Of a stretch of DNA of 64,000 nt, positions 33,319 through 42,317 are shown piece after piece. The notes beneath the pieces were generated by a model. The model did not search any database. It was not told the origin of the DNA and worked only from the letters and a program-made list of their open reading frames with translations. The DNA is from Ferdinandcohnia sp047246645 (lineage in GTDB: Bacteria; Bacillota; Bacilli; Bacillales; Bacillaceae_L). The first letter of the stretch is position 1. Each line of letters starts with the position of its first letter. Position numbers and translations under genes: made by a program. The stretch covers positions 62,001 to 126,000 of the forward strand of contig NZ_JBFOKR010000002.1 of the NCBI RefSeq assembly GCF_047246645.1. Reading direction: 5' to 3'.

Positions 33319-34011
33319 ATGGAACAAACACTAAAAATTACAAACGTACTAGCCGATCCAACACGTTACTATATTTATCAATACATTATTAAACGAAATG
33401 AAGATGTCACAGTTCAGGAAATTGCTGATTCTTTTGATATCCATCCAAATGTTGCGAGATTGCATTTAACAAAGCTGGAAGACGTGAATATGCTTGTTTC
33501 TGAAGCAAAGAAAACTGGTAAAGGTGGCAGACCTAGCCGTTTATATAAATTGTCCGATGATCACATTCAAATAAATTTTCCACACCGTGATTATCAATTA
33601 CTTTCAAAAATAGCGATTGAAACAATGGCCTCATTAGGTGAAGTTGGGAAAAAGGCATTAGAAGAGACAGGAAGAAGATATGGAGAAGAGTTAATTAACC
33701 ATAACACACCTGTATCAATTCACGAGCTAACCTTTGAACAAAAGTTAGATATTCTAAAAAAAGCTTCAACTGTTGCGGGTTTTTATCCGGATTTAAGCCA
33801 TAATAAAGATAAAACAAAGATATTTTTAAAAGTGAATAATTGTCCATTCAAGGAAATTGCAAAGGATAATTATGAAGCTGTTTGTGGTATGCATCATGCA
33901 TTCTTACATGGTATGTTTGATTTATTGTTTGAAGATGTTCAGCTCGAGGAAACAGAAAATATTATTTTAGGCTGCGGTTCTTGCAGTTATAATGCTTTTG
34001 TTGCAAAGTAA
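33319..34011 (+). CDS. HTH transcriptional regulator with four conserved-looking cysteines (SufR-like, possible Fe-S sensor)
   Basis: The 230-aa protein has an N-terminal ArsR/SufR-like winged helix (about 5-80; VQEIADSFDIHPNVARLHL then GRPSRLYKL wing). The C-terminal domain carries Cys175 (NNCPF), Cys189 (AVCGMHH), Cys219 and Cys222 (GCGSCSY). This four-cysteine layout recalls SufR-family regulators (COG2345) that bind an iron-sulfur cluster, so redox or Fe-S sensing is inferred. The start ATG at 33319 has AGGAG about 8 nt upstream. Targets unknown; the divergent DUF421 gene and downstream yqgY are candidates. Confidence 0.75.
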   Translation: MEQTLKITNVLADPTRYYIYQYIIKRNEDVTVQEIADSFDIHPNVARLHLTKLEDVNMLVSEAKKTGKGGRPSRLYKLSDDHIQINFPHRDYQLLSKIAIETMASLGEVGKKALEETGRRYGEELINHNTPVSIHELTFEQKLDILKKASTVAGFYPDLSHNKDKTKIFLKVNNCPFKEIAKDNYEAVCGMHHAFLHGMFDLLFEDVQLEETENIILGCGSCSYNAFVAK

Positions 34012-34091
34012 TATTTACATTTGTGCAACCGTTCCATTATAATAAGAAAAGGCATGTTTAACAAATGTCATGAAGGGGGGAAAATATACAT

Positions 34092-34337
34092 ATGGAACGC
34101 ATGTATCGAGTTTTAGGTTTTTGGACTGGTATTTTTTCTGTAATGTTTTTTGTAGGCGATATGAATGTTCTTGCCCTATTATTCTTTGCTCAAACAGGGT
34201 TCTTCGTCCTTTTAAGCTACTTGAAATTGTCTGAAAGAATGTATATTTACATTTTCGGCGCATATTTAACTATATTCTTCTGTGCCTTCTCTTATTGGAC
34301 AACATTTATGATGCCACTTGGTGGAACTGGACATTAA
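34092..34337 (+). CDS. yqgY: DUF2626 family membrane protein YqgY
   Basis: The 81-aa protein has two to three membrane spans and the sequence MERMYRVLGFWTGIFSVMFF, a hallmark of DUF2626/YqgY. It lies next to yqgX and yqgW homologs as in B. subtilis. ATG is preceded by GGGGGG at about 11 nt. Function unknown. Confidence 0.88.
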   Translation: MERMYRVLGFWTGIFSVMFFVGDMNVLALLFFAQTGFFVLLSYLKLSERMYIYIFGAYLTIFFCAFSYWTTFMMPLGGTGH

Positions 34338-34338
34338 A

Positions 34339-34362
34339 AAAAGCGATGTTATCATCGCTTTT
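34339..34362. terminator. Bidirectional terminator between yqgY and the methyltransferase gene
   Basis: Stem AAAAGCGATG with CATCGCTTTT, followed by a T run on the plus strand. Confidence 0.85.
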
Positions 34363-34363
34363 T

Positions 34364-35488
34364 TTATTTTATTAAAATACTGTCCCATTCCACCTGATAG
34401 TTCTTTTCTTGTATGAATACATGAAACATCGAACTCATACTTCCGTCCATGATGAGTGAACGAATCGCCCGGTTTCTTTTGCTTTTTTCAGAAAAAGGAT
34501 CAGGATCATAGTTTTGTTCTAGAAAAGACAGAATTCCTGCTGCAAGCAAAAATTCATCCTGTCTCATCTTACGGACCTGTTTGATCCCAAGCTTGTCACC
34601 ATAAGATACAAGAGAATCGAAGTGAATATGCGTAGTTAAATCCATCTCTCCTGGATGCAGAAGCGGATCGCGTATTAATTGATGTTTATAATAACCGCGT
34701 AAACTACCGTCTTTATGAGCAGGTTGCATCCATTCTTGGTTTGTATAACCATAATCAACTGTGAACACAACAGCGCTATTAATAAACCTTGAAAGCTGTT
34801 CTAAATATTGAAGCATTGCAAGTGGGACTTCGAATCTCTGTCCATTCACTAAAGCTATTTCATTTTCCGATAGATATCTTAATATTTTTTCATCGGTAAG
34901 CTTAGATAACCTCTCGCCTAACTTATTATCGTCTTCGATAGCCACCTTAACTTCAAAAAGTTGATCATCTCTTTTTTCTATTACTCGAACTGGGAATGCA
35001 TCAAATAATTCGTTGGAAAAAACAATACCATTAAAGGCTGGATATACTCTCGCTGCTTCTTCTATACTTTCATATTGAACAATCTTCTCACCGATTGGTA
35101 AAGTTTCGTTTTGCAAGGACTGATGGTAAGGACTTGTTTCAATGATGAGGTATGTAAGTTTTTCATAAGTCTCGTTATAGTTTTCTGACAACTCATCTAA
35201 AACTGCCTTCGCAAAACGCCCGTTACCTCCACCAATTTCACAAATATATGGAGAAACTTTTTCTTTGGTAATCAGCATATGAAAAACTCTAGCAAAAAGA
35301 ATACCGAAAATAGTAGAAATATTACTAGTTGTAATAAAGTCTCCGCTTCTTCCAATCTTTTCTGCTTTTTTCATATAATAACCCTTTTCTGGATGGTACA
35401 ATACGATACTCATATAGTCTTCAAAGCTAATTTCATTGTCTTTTGAATTCGTAATGATGTCCCGTAAGATGTTTATCATTTTACTCAC
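34364..35488 (-). CDS. MidA/NDUFAF7-type SAM-dependent methyltransferase (DUF185)
   Basis: The 374-aa protein contains the family signatures GYYMKKAEKIGRSGDFITTS (about 34-53), CEIGGGNGRFA (SAM loop), SNELFDAFPVRV and VVFTVDYGYTNQEW. In mitochondria the homolog NDUFAF7 methylates an arginine of a complex I subunit; the bacterial substrate is not established. Minus strand, upstream of yqgX only in coordinates; a repeat and a terminator separate the two. Confidence 0.88.
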   Translation of the reverse strand: MSKMINILRDIITNSKDNEISFEDYMSIVLYHPEKGYYMKKAEKIGRSGDFITTSNISTIFGILFARVFHMLITKEKVSPYICEIGGGNGRFAKAVLDELSENYNETYEKLTYLIIETSPYHQSLQNETLPIGEKIVQYESIEEAARVYPAFNGIVFSNELFDAFPVRVIEKRDDQLFEVKVAIEDDNKLGERLSKLTDEKILRYLSENEIALVNGQRFEVPLAMLQYLEQLSRFINSAVVFTVDYGYTNQEWMQPAHKDGSLRGYYKHQLIRDPLLHPGEMDLTTHIHFDSLVSYGDKLGIKQVRKMRQDEFLLAAGILSFLEQNYDPDPFSEKSKRNRAIRSLIMDGSMSSMFHVFIQEKNYQVEWDSILIK

Positions 35489-35592
35489 CTTTACCAGTTA
35501 ACACTATTGACACAGTGTTAACTTTATTATATTGTAAATTTAGTAGCTTAAAGATTTATCCCTACCATTATATGAAAATAATACATCCCCCA

Positions 35593-35625
35593 GAAATGCC
35601 CGACTCAGCTGAGTTGGGCATTTCT
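35593..35625. terminator. Terminator-like palindrome downstream of yqgX
   Basis: GAAATGCCCGACTC and GAGTTGGGCATTTC pair with one G-T wobble around AGCT. T-tracts are short on both sides. Confidence 0.6.
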
Positions 35626-35633
35626 TGTATCTA

Positions 35634-35829
35634 TATCAAATGCGCCTTGGCGTATTTGCGCCCGATTTTTTTCGAGCTTGCTCGAAAAATTTCCATTTAA
35701 AAATCGAGGCATCCGCCGGAGGCTTTAACTTTATTCAGCCGGAGTTTGAACCCCGGCTGAATTGTATACTCTTTTTGCATTCATCCCCTACTTATAGAAG
35801 TAGGGGACTTCTGCTGAATAAAGTTAAAA
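35634..35829. repeat. 180-200 bp dispersed repeat, copy 1, abutting the yqgX stop codon
   Basis: Shares its ends and most of its length with 52035-52217: TATCAAATGCGCCTTG at one end, CTGAATAAAGTTAAAA at the other. The minus-strand TTTTAA at its edge contains the yqgX stop. Internal hairpins include CCCCTACTTATAGAAGTAGGGG. Confidence 0.85.
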
Positions 35830-36462
35830 ACCATTTAAAAACGGATTAGAATCCATTTCTGCTTCAATTGTTGTCTCTGGACCATGACCCGATAACACGA
35901 TGGTATCTTCTGGAAGTGTTAATAATTTCGAATGAATGCTACTTAATAACTGGTCATGATTTCCACCAGGTAAATCTGTTCTACCTATGCTCCCTGAGAA
36001 TAGCGCATCACCTGAAAACACAACCCCTAACTCCTTATTGTAAAAGGACACACTTCCAGGTGAGTGACCTGGTGTGTAAAACAAATCAAATGTAAAAGAA
36101 TCAACAATGAAAGTACCTTCTTTTTGTAAAGTATGTACTTCCTCTCCTTTAACGGAGATTTCATGTCCTGGCATAAAGTAACTCGACCGATTCAGAGCTG
36201 GATCAACTAACCAGTCTTTTTCCTTTTCATGAATGTAAATTGGAATACTCCAATTATTCCGTATGTCGTCAATCGCTCCGATATGATCGAAATGAGCATG
36301 CGTTAAAAGTATAGCAATTGGTTTTACATTTTGTTGTCTAAGAACAGAGACCAACCATTTGCCATCTCCACCCGGATCAAAAATGACACATTCCTTTTTA
36401 TCATTCGTAAGGATATAGGCATTCGTTTGTAAAGGTCCTAAAGGTATTCTTTGCCATTTCAT
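35824..36462 (-). CDS. yqgX: Metallo-beta-lactamase-fold hydrolase YqgX (glyoxalase II-like)
   Basis: The 212-aa protein has the metal-binding motif THAHFDHIG (HxHxDH, about residues 58-66). Further metal ligands lie in TPGHSPGS and GDALFSGSIGR, and SGHGPETT is at the end. This is the compact glyoxalase II-like MBL subgroup typical of YqgX. The start MKWQRIPLGPLQTNAYIL is at ATG 36460-36462, with GGGAGG 6 nt upstream. Substrate not established. Its stop codon is embedded in the edge of a dispersed repeat. Confidence 0.9.
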   Translation of the reverse strand: MKWQRIPLGPLQTNAYILTNDKKECVIFDPGGDGKWLVSVLRQQNVKPIAILLTHAHFDHIGAIDDIRNNWSIPIYIHEKEKDWLVDPALNRSSYFMPGHEISVKGEEVHTLQKEGTFIVDSFTFDLFYTPGHSPGSVSFYNKELGVVFSGDALFSGSIGRTDLPGGNHDQLLSSIHSKLLTLPEDTIVLSGHGPETTIEAEMDSNPFLNGF

Positions 36463-36792
36463 ATTAAATCCTCCCACTACTTTCATATTCTGCTCTTATT
36501 GTACACTATTGTATGAAAACGAAAAAGCGGAGCAAATTTGTCTAAGAAGTGTCACTTTTTACTCCTCGACAAAATCAGTGAAAACGATTAGAATATAGAA
36601 TGTATATATATGTTATCTTTACATAAGGTAGTAACCTTCTTAAAAGAAGGCTGTAGCTCTTTTTATAGCTTCAGGATGTTGTATATTTTCATACTATGGG
36701 GAAAATAGTAATGAAATAGGACAGAAACGTTCTTTATTGAATGTTTTACTTCACAAAAATGAAATTTGAAAATAGACAAGGGGGTAAGTCAC
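36463..36792. other. Divergent intergenic region between yqgX and yqgW
   Basis: Holds a small hairpin CCTTCTTAAAAGAAGG (36635-36650). GTTGTA-N14-GGGGAA (near 36680-36705) faintly resembles a sigma-B promoter, and a single GTTCTTT is at 36729. Nothing firm. Confidence 0.35.
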
Positions 36793-36966
36793 ATGGGTCT
36801 AATGATTATTTTCGCGCTAGTTGTAACTTTATCTGCGTTTGCAATTATTCGTTCATTACGTGAAAAGAACTTGCTTGCTTTAGTTTTTTCAGCAGGAATC
36901 TTTTTAGTATTAGGTTGGTTCACATTTATGACAATTTGGAAACATGGTTTCCCAGCTGCTCATTAA
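36793..36966 (+). CDS. yqgW: DUF2759 membrane protein YqgW
   Basis: The 57-aa protein has two membrane spans (about 2-18 and 28-48) and the basic RSLREKN loop between them, as in YqgW/DUF2759. The start ATG at 36793 has GGGGG about 8 nt upstream. A dispersed repeat begins right after its stop. Function unknown. Confidence 0.85.
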   Translation: MGLMIIFALVVTLSAFAIIRSLREKNLLALVFSAGIFLVLGWFTFMTIWKHGFPAAH

Positions 36967-36967
36967 T

Positions 36968-37243
36968 TAAGAAAAGCGCAAGCGCCTTTGAAAAAGGACC
37001 ATCGACTAAAAAGCCGCCACGTCCTGTGGCGAACGTCGATGTCAGCACATCCTGTGCAAGTCCGACAAGCGCTGGAACCCTGACGAGGAGGCTCGAAAAA
37101 AAGCAAAGCTTTTTTCCTGCGAAGGATTATCCTCACGAAGCATTCCTTTGTGTTGCCGCCGCAGGAGGGGTGAAGCGACCTCGAGGGGCTAGGCGCTGGA
37201 GCTAGACACCGAAAACTCGGTTGAAATTTTTATACTTTCTTAT
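36968..37243. repeat. Long copy of the gaaaagcgc/gcgctggagctagac repeat
   Basis: Begins next to the yqgW stop (TTAAGAAAAGCGC), ends AGGCGCTGGAGCTAGACACC then GTTGAAATTTTTATACTTTC. The GC-rich core contains several inverted repeats (for example GCCACGTCCTGTGGC). It has no ORF. The ends match the short copy at 22931. Confidence 0.75.
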
Positions 37244-37254
37244 CATTTAAAATT

Positions 37255-37283
37255 AAGCCATCGGACTATCCGATGGCTTTTTT
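37255..37283. terminator. Bidirectional terminator between yqgW and yqgV
   Basis: An 11-bp perfect stem (AAGCCATCGGA with TCCGATGGCTT), 3-nt loop, followed by TTTT on the plus strand. Confidence 0.88.
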
Positions 37284-37324
37284 CATGTATATATGAATCC
37301 AATATAATAAGCAGAGCTAGTTTA

Positions 37325-37636
37325 TTATGTCAGCTTCTTATTCACACTGTCTAATTTGTCGTTCATAGATACTTTTTTATCTCTTCGATCATCAATTCGT
37401 ATATTAGTTGCTACCCTTTCAATTCCTTTTGCAAAAGGTGCCTCATGTATTGCTTGAATAACTTTAAAAAGGGTTGAAAGTTCACCTTCAATAATTGTAT
37501 TCATTGGCGTTAATTGAAAATTGATAAGACCTTCATCCTTATACTTTTGAAGGATTTTTTGTATTTCTGCTACATATGTGCTCACACTTGGGGTGGGAGT
37601 ACCAATTGGAATAACTGTTACATCTACAATTGCCAT
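37325..37636 (-). CDS. yqgV: Thiamine-binding protein of the MTH1187/YkoF-like family, YqgV
   Basis: The 103-aa protein starts MAIVDVTVIPIGTPTPSVSTY and includes LTPMNTIIEGE, the signature of the DUF77/thiamine-binding fold. In B. subtilis yqgV lies in this position after yqgU. It is small and cytosolic, and forms oligomeric ferredoxin-like domains in relatives. The coenzyme role is inferred from family only. Confidence 0.88.
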   Translation of the reverse strand: MAIVDVTVIPIGTPTPSVSTYVAEIQKILQKYKDEGLINFQLTPMNTIIEGELSTLFKVIQAIHEAPFAKGIERVATNIRIDDRRDKKVSMNDKLDSVNKKLT

Positions 37637-37652
37637 GTTTTTTTACGCTCCT

Positions 37653-38780
37653 TTAGTAATTCACTAGTTCAATTACTGTTTTCGTCTTGATATCAATCAA
37701 GTTCTCCGATTTATAGCCATACAATGCTAAATAACCATCCGGTGAAAAATTTAACGGTGAATCATCAACTTCTTCTAAAACGACTTCCTCTTTACCAGTA
37801 GATAAATTATATGCTACCAACTCAAATTTTTCTGAATACGTATCAAAAGCTCCAGTTGAGTATGGCCGGAAGGAATAAAACACTTTCTGCAATGGTGCAT
37901 AATCTGATGCTGGAATATACCACTTCGAGTAGTCACTTAAAAGAGGAACACTAGCTTCGTAAAGCTTTTTATTCATTTCTGGATGGAAAAAATTAATTTT
38001 CCCGTATGCATCTTTTTCATGATCAAGCTCATAAGTAACCAATAATTGGTTATATGTTGCAAACGAAATAATATTTTCGAATAAAAGACCTTCTGTCTTA
38101 GTATCAAGGTGATACGAGTGTAAAGGAGCAAAATAATCGAGTTCATTTTGATTCCATTTTAAATAAGAAATTGTATTTGCATCCATCCATTGTACAAAAG
38201 GCTGGAACACTTCAAACTTCATTAAATTTTTAGTAGAAACATCAAGTAAATGGGTTTGAAATGACCAATCCTCAAGAAATGTAGTCACAAATACCTGGTC
38301 TGTCTGATACGGGTTCCACGAATAAAATAAATCAAAAGACTGAATTTCCCATTCATACAAAATTGAGCCTTCCTTGTCCACAGTAGTTAAAGTAGCTTGA
38401 TTATTAAAATTTGAAGTATGTATCAAAAACAGCGAATGATCTTCATTTGCTTTCATCGTAAGAATTGGCGAGTCTGTTTTTAGAAACAATTCACGTTCAC
38501 CGCTGTATAAGTGGTAACGATATAGCTCAGATCCTCCATCAGCATCTACTACATATAATATGCTTTCATTATCATACCATTCTCCAACTGTATTGAAAGC
38601 TTCACCACTCATGTCAAGAGTTTGTATCGGCCTGTTTTCTCCTAAGAATTCACTTGGAACAGGACTTTTACTTACATTCTTATCACTACTTTTTGGTACA
38701 TCACTTATTTCTAACAGTTGATGAGAAGAACAGCCGACTAAAAAGAGTACAATATAAAGAAAAAATATAGGAATTCTCAT
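37653..38780 (-). CDS. yqgU: YqgU-like lipoprotein
   Basis: The protein of about 375 aa has a lipoprotein signal (FFLYIVLFLVGCSS, lipidated Cys near 17). A large domain with repeated YHLDTKT and YRYHLYSG-type strands suggests a beta-propeller-like fold. Position between yqgT and yqgV matches B. subtilis yqgU. The start is ATG at 38780 or the adjacent TTG at 38783 (GAGGTG 11 or 8 nt upstream). Function unknown. Confidence 0.82.
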   Translation of the reverse strand: MRIPIFFLYIVLFLVGCSSHQLLEISDVPKSSDKNVSKSPVPSEFLGENRPIQTLDMSGEAFNTVGEWYDNESILYVVDADGGSELYRYHLYSGERELFLKTDSPILTMKANEDHSLFLIHTSNFNNQATLTTVDKEGSILYEWEIQSFDLFYSWNPYQTDQVFVTTFLEDWSFQTHLLDVSTKNLMKFEVFQPFVQWMDANTISYLKWNQNELDYFAPLHSYHLDTKTEGLLFENIISFATYNQLLVTYELDHEKDAYGKINFFHPEMNKKLYEASVPLLSDYSKWYIPASDYAPLQKVFYSFRPYSTGAFDTYSEKFELVAYNLSTGKEEVVLEEVDDSPLNFSPDGYLALYGYKSENLIDIKTKTVIELVNY

Positions 38781-38944
38781 CAACTAGTATTCACCTCTTC
38801 TTATTTCTATGTATTCTAACCTTACTCTGTCAGAAAAAAACTGCCTGACATTAATAATACAGAAAACCTAGGTTACCCTCTGAATTTTAATACCTTAATT
38901 TCTACTACGATTATGCATTTAAAAAAGTTTCATTTCAAGTAAAA

Positions 38945-38965
38945 AAAGTCACAAAAAGTGACTTT
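38945..38965 (-). terminator. Terminator after yqgT
   Basis: Stem AAAGTCAC with GTGACTTT and a 5-nt loop, with TTTTTT following on the minus strand. Confidence 0.75.
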
Positions 38966-38990
38966 AATTTTTAAAGAATCAATTGGCTTT

Positions 38991-40184
38991 TCACATGTAT
39001 AATGCAGCTATAAAAATCCCTAAGCATTCATCATATATTTCATCAAACTGTGATAAGGGAAGTGGGTTAACTCCCTCACCTAACTCTAAAGTAAAGCCTG
39101 GCCTTCTCCATTCCTGAATATACCAATCCTTATATCCTGCATGACTGTCTACATACTTCACTGCCTTATAACCACTAACACGAGAGAATTCATTAACGAT
39201 TCCACTTGCTTCAGAAGGTTCAAACCCCTCATATCCCCAGTAAATCTCCTCACCCTGTGTATGAAATGCTAGTACTCGATGAAAATTCTCTGCTCTTGTT
39301 AATTTTTCGATTGCAATAACCTCTGGTTCTGTTAATGGTGCATCTCCAGGATAATCTCTTGGAGCAGGAGATTTTGGTTCTTTTCGTTCTTTTTCAATTT
39401 CCCATTTTGCCGGGAATTGATTATTCAAATCAATACCCCGTATATTTGCTTTCCAATCCTTAAAATTTAGACTTCCGTTATTGATACTTACTACCTCAGA
39501 TTTATATGGCTCCCCTTCAGGCGGACCATTTAACACTAAATTAACGCCATCTGGGTTGACCATAGGTACTATTGATAACAATGACTCAAAATAAAGTGGT
39601 TCCACGGAAAAGCCTCTTATTGGTGCCTGATTTGTTAATGCAAGTAAATATTCATTTAACAAGGTCATTAATACATTTGTTGTGATCCACTCATTTGCAT
39701 GAAATGAGCCATTCATATGTACCTTCTTTATTCCCCTACCTACCTGTATTTCAATTATATTTTTCCCAAGAACGCTGTTTCCAATTGTACGCGTACGTAA
39801 AAAAGGATAAATCGTTTGTAGCTTCTCAATGTCAGTTGTTAAGTCGGCATAATCATATTCTCGTTTAGCATTAACAATTGGTTTTATCACTCTCTCAGGA
39901 GTATATATTTCCTCACCAACTTGTAGATTCTCAGCTTTAATCTCCGGGTTCACAAGAAACAGTACGTCGGGTAAAAACGACCTTGCTTTAGCCAACTTCC
40001 ATAAGGTATCATCAGGGGCTATAGTGTACCTAGAGAGTAAAAAACCTGGTATATTTACTGCGCTTCCAATTAGCAGCTGATTACTGTTGATTGTTGGATT
40101 AGAATCAAGAATGAATTGAAGTGGGATCCCGAAGAGCTGGCTATAATACCAAAGTGTATCTCCTTGCCTTACTGAAACCTCCAT
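38991..40184 (-). CDS. yqgT: Gamma-D-glutamyl-L-diamino acid endopeptidase I-like M14 peptidase with LysM domains (YqgT)
   Basis: The 397-aa enzyme has two N-terminal LysM domains (about 2-46 and 52-96; VRQGDTLWYYSQLFGIPLQF and IAPDDTLWKLAKA) that bind peptidoglycan. The zinc carboxypeptidase domain follows, with GSFHANEW (HxxE), a second His in AFHTQGEEIYWG and catalytic Glu in FTLELGEG. The family cleaves gamma-D-Glu-(L)meso-diaminopimelate bonds in peptide stems, often in sporulating cells. No signal peptide is visible, as in related enzymes that act in the sporangium or on recycled peptides. Confidence 0.93.
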   Translation of the reverse strand: MEVSVRQGDTLWYYSQLFGIPLQFILDSNPTINSNQLLIGSAVNIPGFLLSRYTIAPDDTLWKLAKARSFLPDVLFLVNPEIKAENLQVGEEIYTPERVIKPIVNAKREYDYADLTTDIEKLQTIYPFLRTRTIGNSVLGKNIIEIQVGRGIKKVHMNGSFHANEWITTNVLMTLLNEYLLALTNQAPIRGFSVEPLYFESLLSIVPMVNPDGVNLVLNGPPEGEPYKSEVVSINNGSLNFKDWKANIRGIDLNNQFPAKWEIEKERKEPKSPAPRDYPGDAPLTEPEVIAIEKLTRAENFHRVLAFHTQGEEIYWGYEGFEPSEASGIVNEFSRVSGYKAVKYVDSHAGYKDWYIQEWRRPGFTLELGEGVNPLPLSQFDEIYDECLGIFIAALYM

Positions 40185-40369
40185 TTGTATCCTCCTTCTG
40201 ATAAAACATATGACTATTTATTAAAGTCAACTCTCCTACTACTCTATGAGATGACTTAGTAAATCATTCAAGAATAAGTTCTGTAAAAACTATTTCAGAA
40301 ATCTCCTAACTGGTTTAGGCTTTTTCCTTCTACAGTTCACTTTAAGGATTAGTTTTTGATTGATACAAA

Positions 40370-40401
40370 AGGACCTTAATTCTCAAGGGAATTAAGGTCC
40401 T
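40370..40401 (-). terminator. Terminator after yqgS
   Basis: A 13-bp perfect stem (AGGACCTTAATTC with its complement), 6-nt loop, followed on the minus strand by a short T tract (TTTTGT). Confidence 0.85.
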
Positions 40402-40421
40402 AATTTTCAGTTCAAAATATC

Positions 40422-42317
40422 TTATTCATCAAACACAGCATTTGGCTGCTCTTTATAAGAGGTGCCATTATAGAAACGTAATAGGTCACCGTATATGATT
40501 TCATCTGAATAATCTAATTCAAGCTGTGCCTTCTCCATATATGGTTCGCAGATACTTACATCCGTTTCTAAGCCAGTGTTTTTATCATAACAAACATTTT
40601 TTGTATAAACTGCATCTTTTGTGATAAAACTTCCGTCACGGAAAACTGTTAATTCAAGTTTTTCTGGTGAGAATATATCACTACCAAAATGCACGTCATT
40701 ACTTATGTCAATACCTAGGAGGCTTAAGATGGTTGGCTTCAAGTCAATTTGTCCTGAAACAGTAGAAACCACTTGTGGATTTTTATCTGTTACTCCTGGA
40801 ATATGAATGATTAACGGCACCTTTTGTAACTGAACAGTATCAAATGGAGTAATTTCCTCTTTATTTAAAAATTTCGCCATTGCTTTATTATGATTCTCGG
40901 AGATTCCATAATGGTCTCCATACAAGATAAAAATAGTATTCTCGTACATGCCTTCCGCTTTCAGTTGTTCTATAAATAGTTTAATTGACTCGTCCATATA
41001 GCGGACTGTTGGAAAATATCTATTTAATGTACGACTATTCGAGTCATATTCATTGACCATCTTATCCACTTCTTCAAGTTCAAACGGGAAATGGTTTGTT
41101 AATGTAATAAATTTTGAATAAAATGGTTGTGGCTGCGATTTTAAAAGATCAACAGATTGTTCAAAAAAGTCTTTATCCTTTAATCCCCAACCAATTGAAT
41201 TCTCCTCTGTTACCTGATAGCTCTCGACATCAAAGAATTTGTCATACCCTAAAGAATCATACATAATATCACGGTTCCAGAAGGTTTTATTGTTCGCATG
41301 AAATACCGAAGAGAAGTATCCATGTTCTTTTACTATTTCTGGAGTAGCTGTCAGCTCATTGTTTGCATGTGTAAAGAATACAGCACCACGACCTAAAGGA
41401 TATAACGAGTTGTCTAACAGAAATTCTGAATCAGATGTTTTACCTTGGCCCGTTTGGTGGTAAAAATTATCAAAGTAGTAACTTTCTTTTATAAAATCAT
41501 TTAAGAATGGAGTGATTTCTTCTCCATCAATCGTTTCGTTAATAACAAAGTTCTGTAATGACTCCATTGAAATCAGTACAACATTTTTCCCCTCAGCGAT
41601 ACCAAATTTTTCACTAGGATCTTTTTGATTTGCCTTTAAATAGTTCTCAATATCAATAAATGAACTACTATCCGCAAGTGCTCTCTGTGCAGAAGATTTG
41701 GATTGCAGGACAATATCATATATCTGGTAATTGTATGTTCCGATATTCTTTACTAACATTTCACGGTCAAACGTTCTTGTTAATAATTGCGGACGTTGTG
41801 CTTCTGCTAAGCCTAGATTAAAGAAAAATATAGCTGCAACTAATAAAAAGTAAGCTCTTCTTTCCTTTTTTGTTATCTGGGAAGTTGCAGTAATACTTGG
41901 CTTATATTTATAAACAAACAGTAATATAAGCAAGTCTATAAGCATAAGTGGATCTGTCCATTTCAGATTTCCTGTAATACTTGTTCCTAAGTCCCCCATG
42001 TTGCTTGTTTGAAATAAAACTGGAAGTGTTAAGAAGTCATTAAAAAAACGATAAAACACAACATTTGCATATAGTACAAGCGAAGAAATGAAACTAGCAA
42101 TTAGTATGAACATATTTCTACGTTTCTCTTTAATAAACATAGAAACACCAAAAAATAATAATAGAAAACTAATTGGATTTATAAGCAAGATAAATTCTTG
42201 CATTACATTCTCTATCTTTATATCAAAGCTAGTTTTATATACGATGTAGGTTTTTATCCATAATAAAAAAGTTGCCAAGAACAAGAACTTCGATTTTGCT
42301 AAAGATGACTTAATCAT
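40422..42317 (-). CDS. yqgS: Lipoteichoic acid synthase family protein YqgS
   Basis: The 631-aa protein has five N-terminal membrane helices (about 10-180) and an extracellular sulfatase-fold domain. Metal- and substrate-site motifs: VVLISMESLQ (Glu), HQTGQGKTSDSEF (catalytic Thr), FYSKFITLTNHFPF and LYGDHYG (Asp, His). It transfers glycerol phosphate from phosphatidylglycerol to the growing LTA chain. Synteny points to the minor synthase YqgS rather than LtaS itself. The start ATG at 42317 has AAGGAGG 7 nt upstream. It is preceded by a noncoding gap and followed by a terminator. Confidence 0.92.
   Translation of the reverse strand: MIKSSLAKSKFLFLATFLLWIKTYIVYKTSFDIKIENVMQEFILLINPISFLLLFFGVSMFIKEKRRNMFILIASFISSLVLYANVVFYRFFNDFLTLPVLFQTSNMGDLGTSITGNLKWTDPLMLIDLLILLFVYKYKPSITATSQITKKERRAYFLLVAAIFFFNLGLAEAQRPQLLTRTFDREMLVKNIGTYNYQIYDIVLQSKSSAQRALADSSSFIDIENYLKANQKDPSEKFGIAEGKNVVLISMESLQNFVINETIDGEEITPFLNDFIKESYYFDNFYHQTGQGKTSDSEFLLDNSLYPLGRGAVFFTHANNELTATPEIVKEHGYFSSVFHANNKTFWNRDIMYDSLGYDKFFDVESYQVTEENSIGWGLKDKDFFEQSVDLLKSQPQPFYSKFITLTNHFPFELEEVDKMVNEYDSNSRTLNRYFPTVRYMDESIKLFIEQLKAEGMYENTIFILYGDHYGISENHNKAMAKFLNKEEITPFDTVQLQKVPLIIHIPGVTDKNPQVVSTVSGQIDLKPTILSLLGIDISNDVHFGSDIFSPEKLELTVFRDGSFITKDAVYTKNVCYDKNTGLETDVSICEPYMEKAQLELDYSDEIIYGDLLRFYNGTSYKEQPNAVFDE

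Noticed and set aside
36680..36735. Sigma-B-like promoter and a lone GTTCTTT box before yqgW
   Set aside because: Matches are partial (GTTGTA, GGGGAA) and the single box has no partner, so neither is better than chance.
37021..37205. Open frame through the long repeat downstream of yqgW
   Set aside because: It is low-complexity repeat sequence reading on from the yqgW tail in another frame; the region is explained as a noncoding dispersed repeat.
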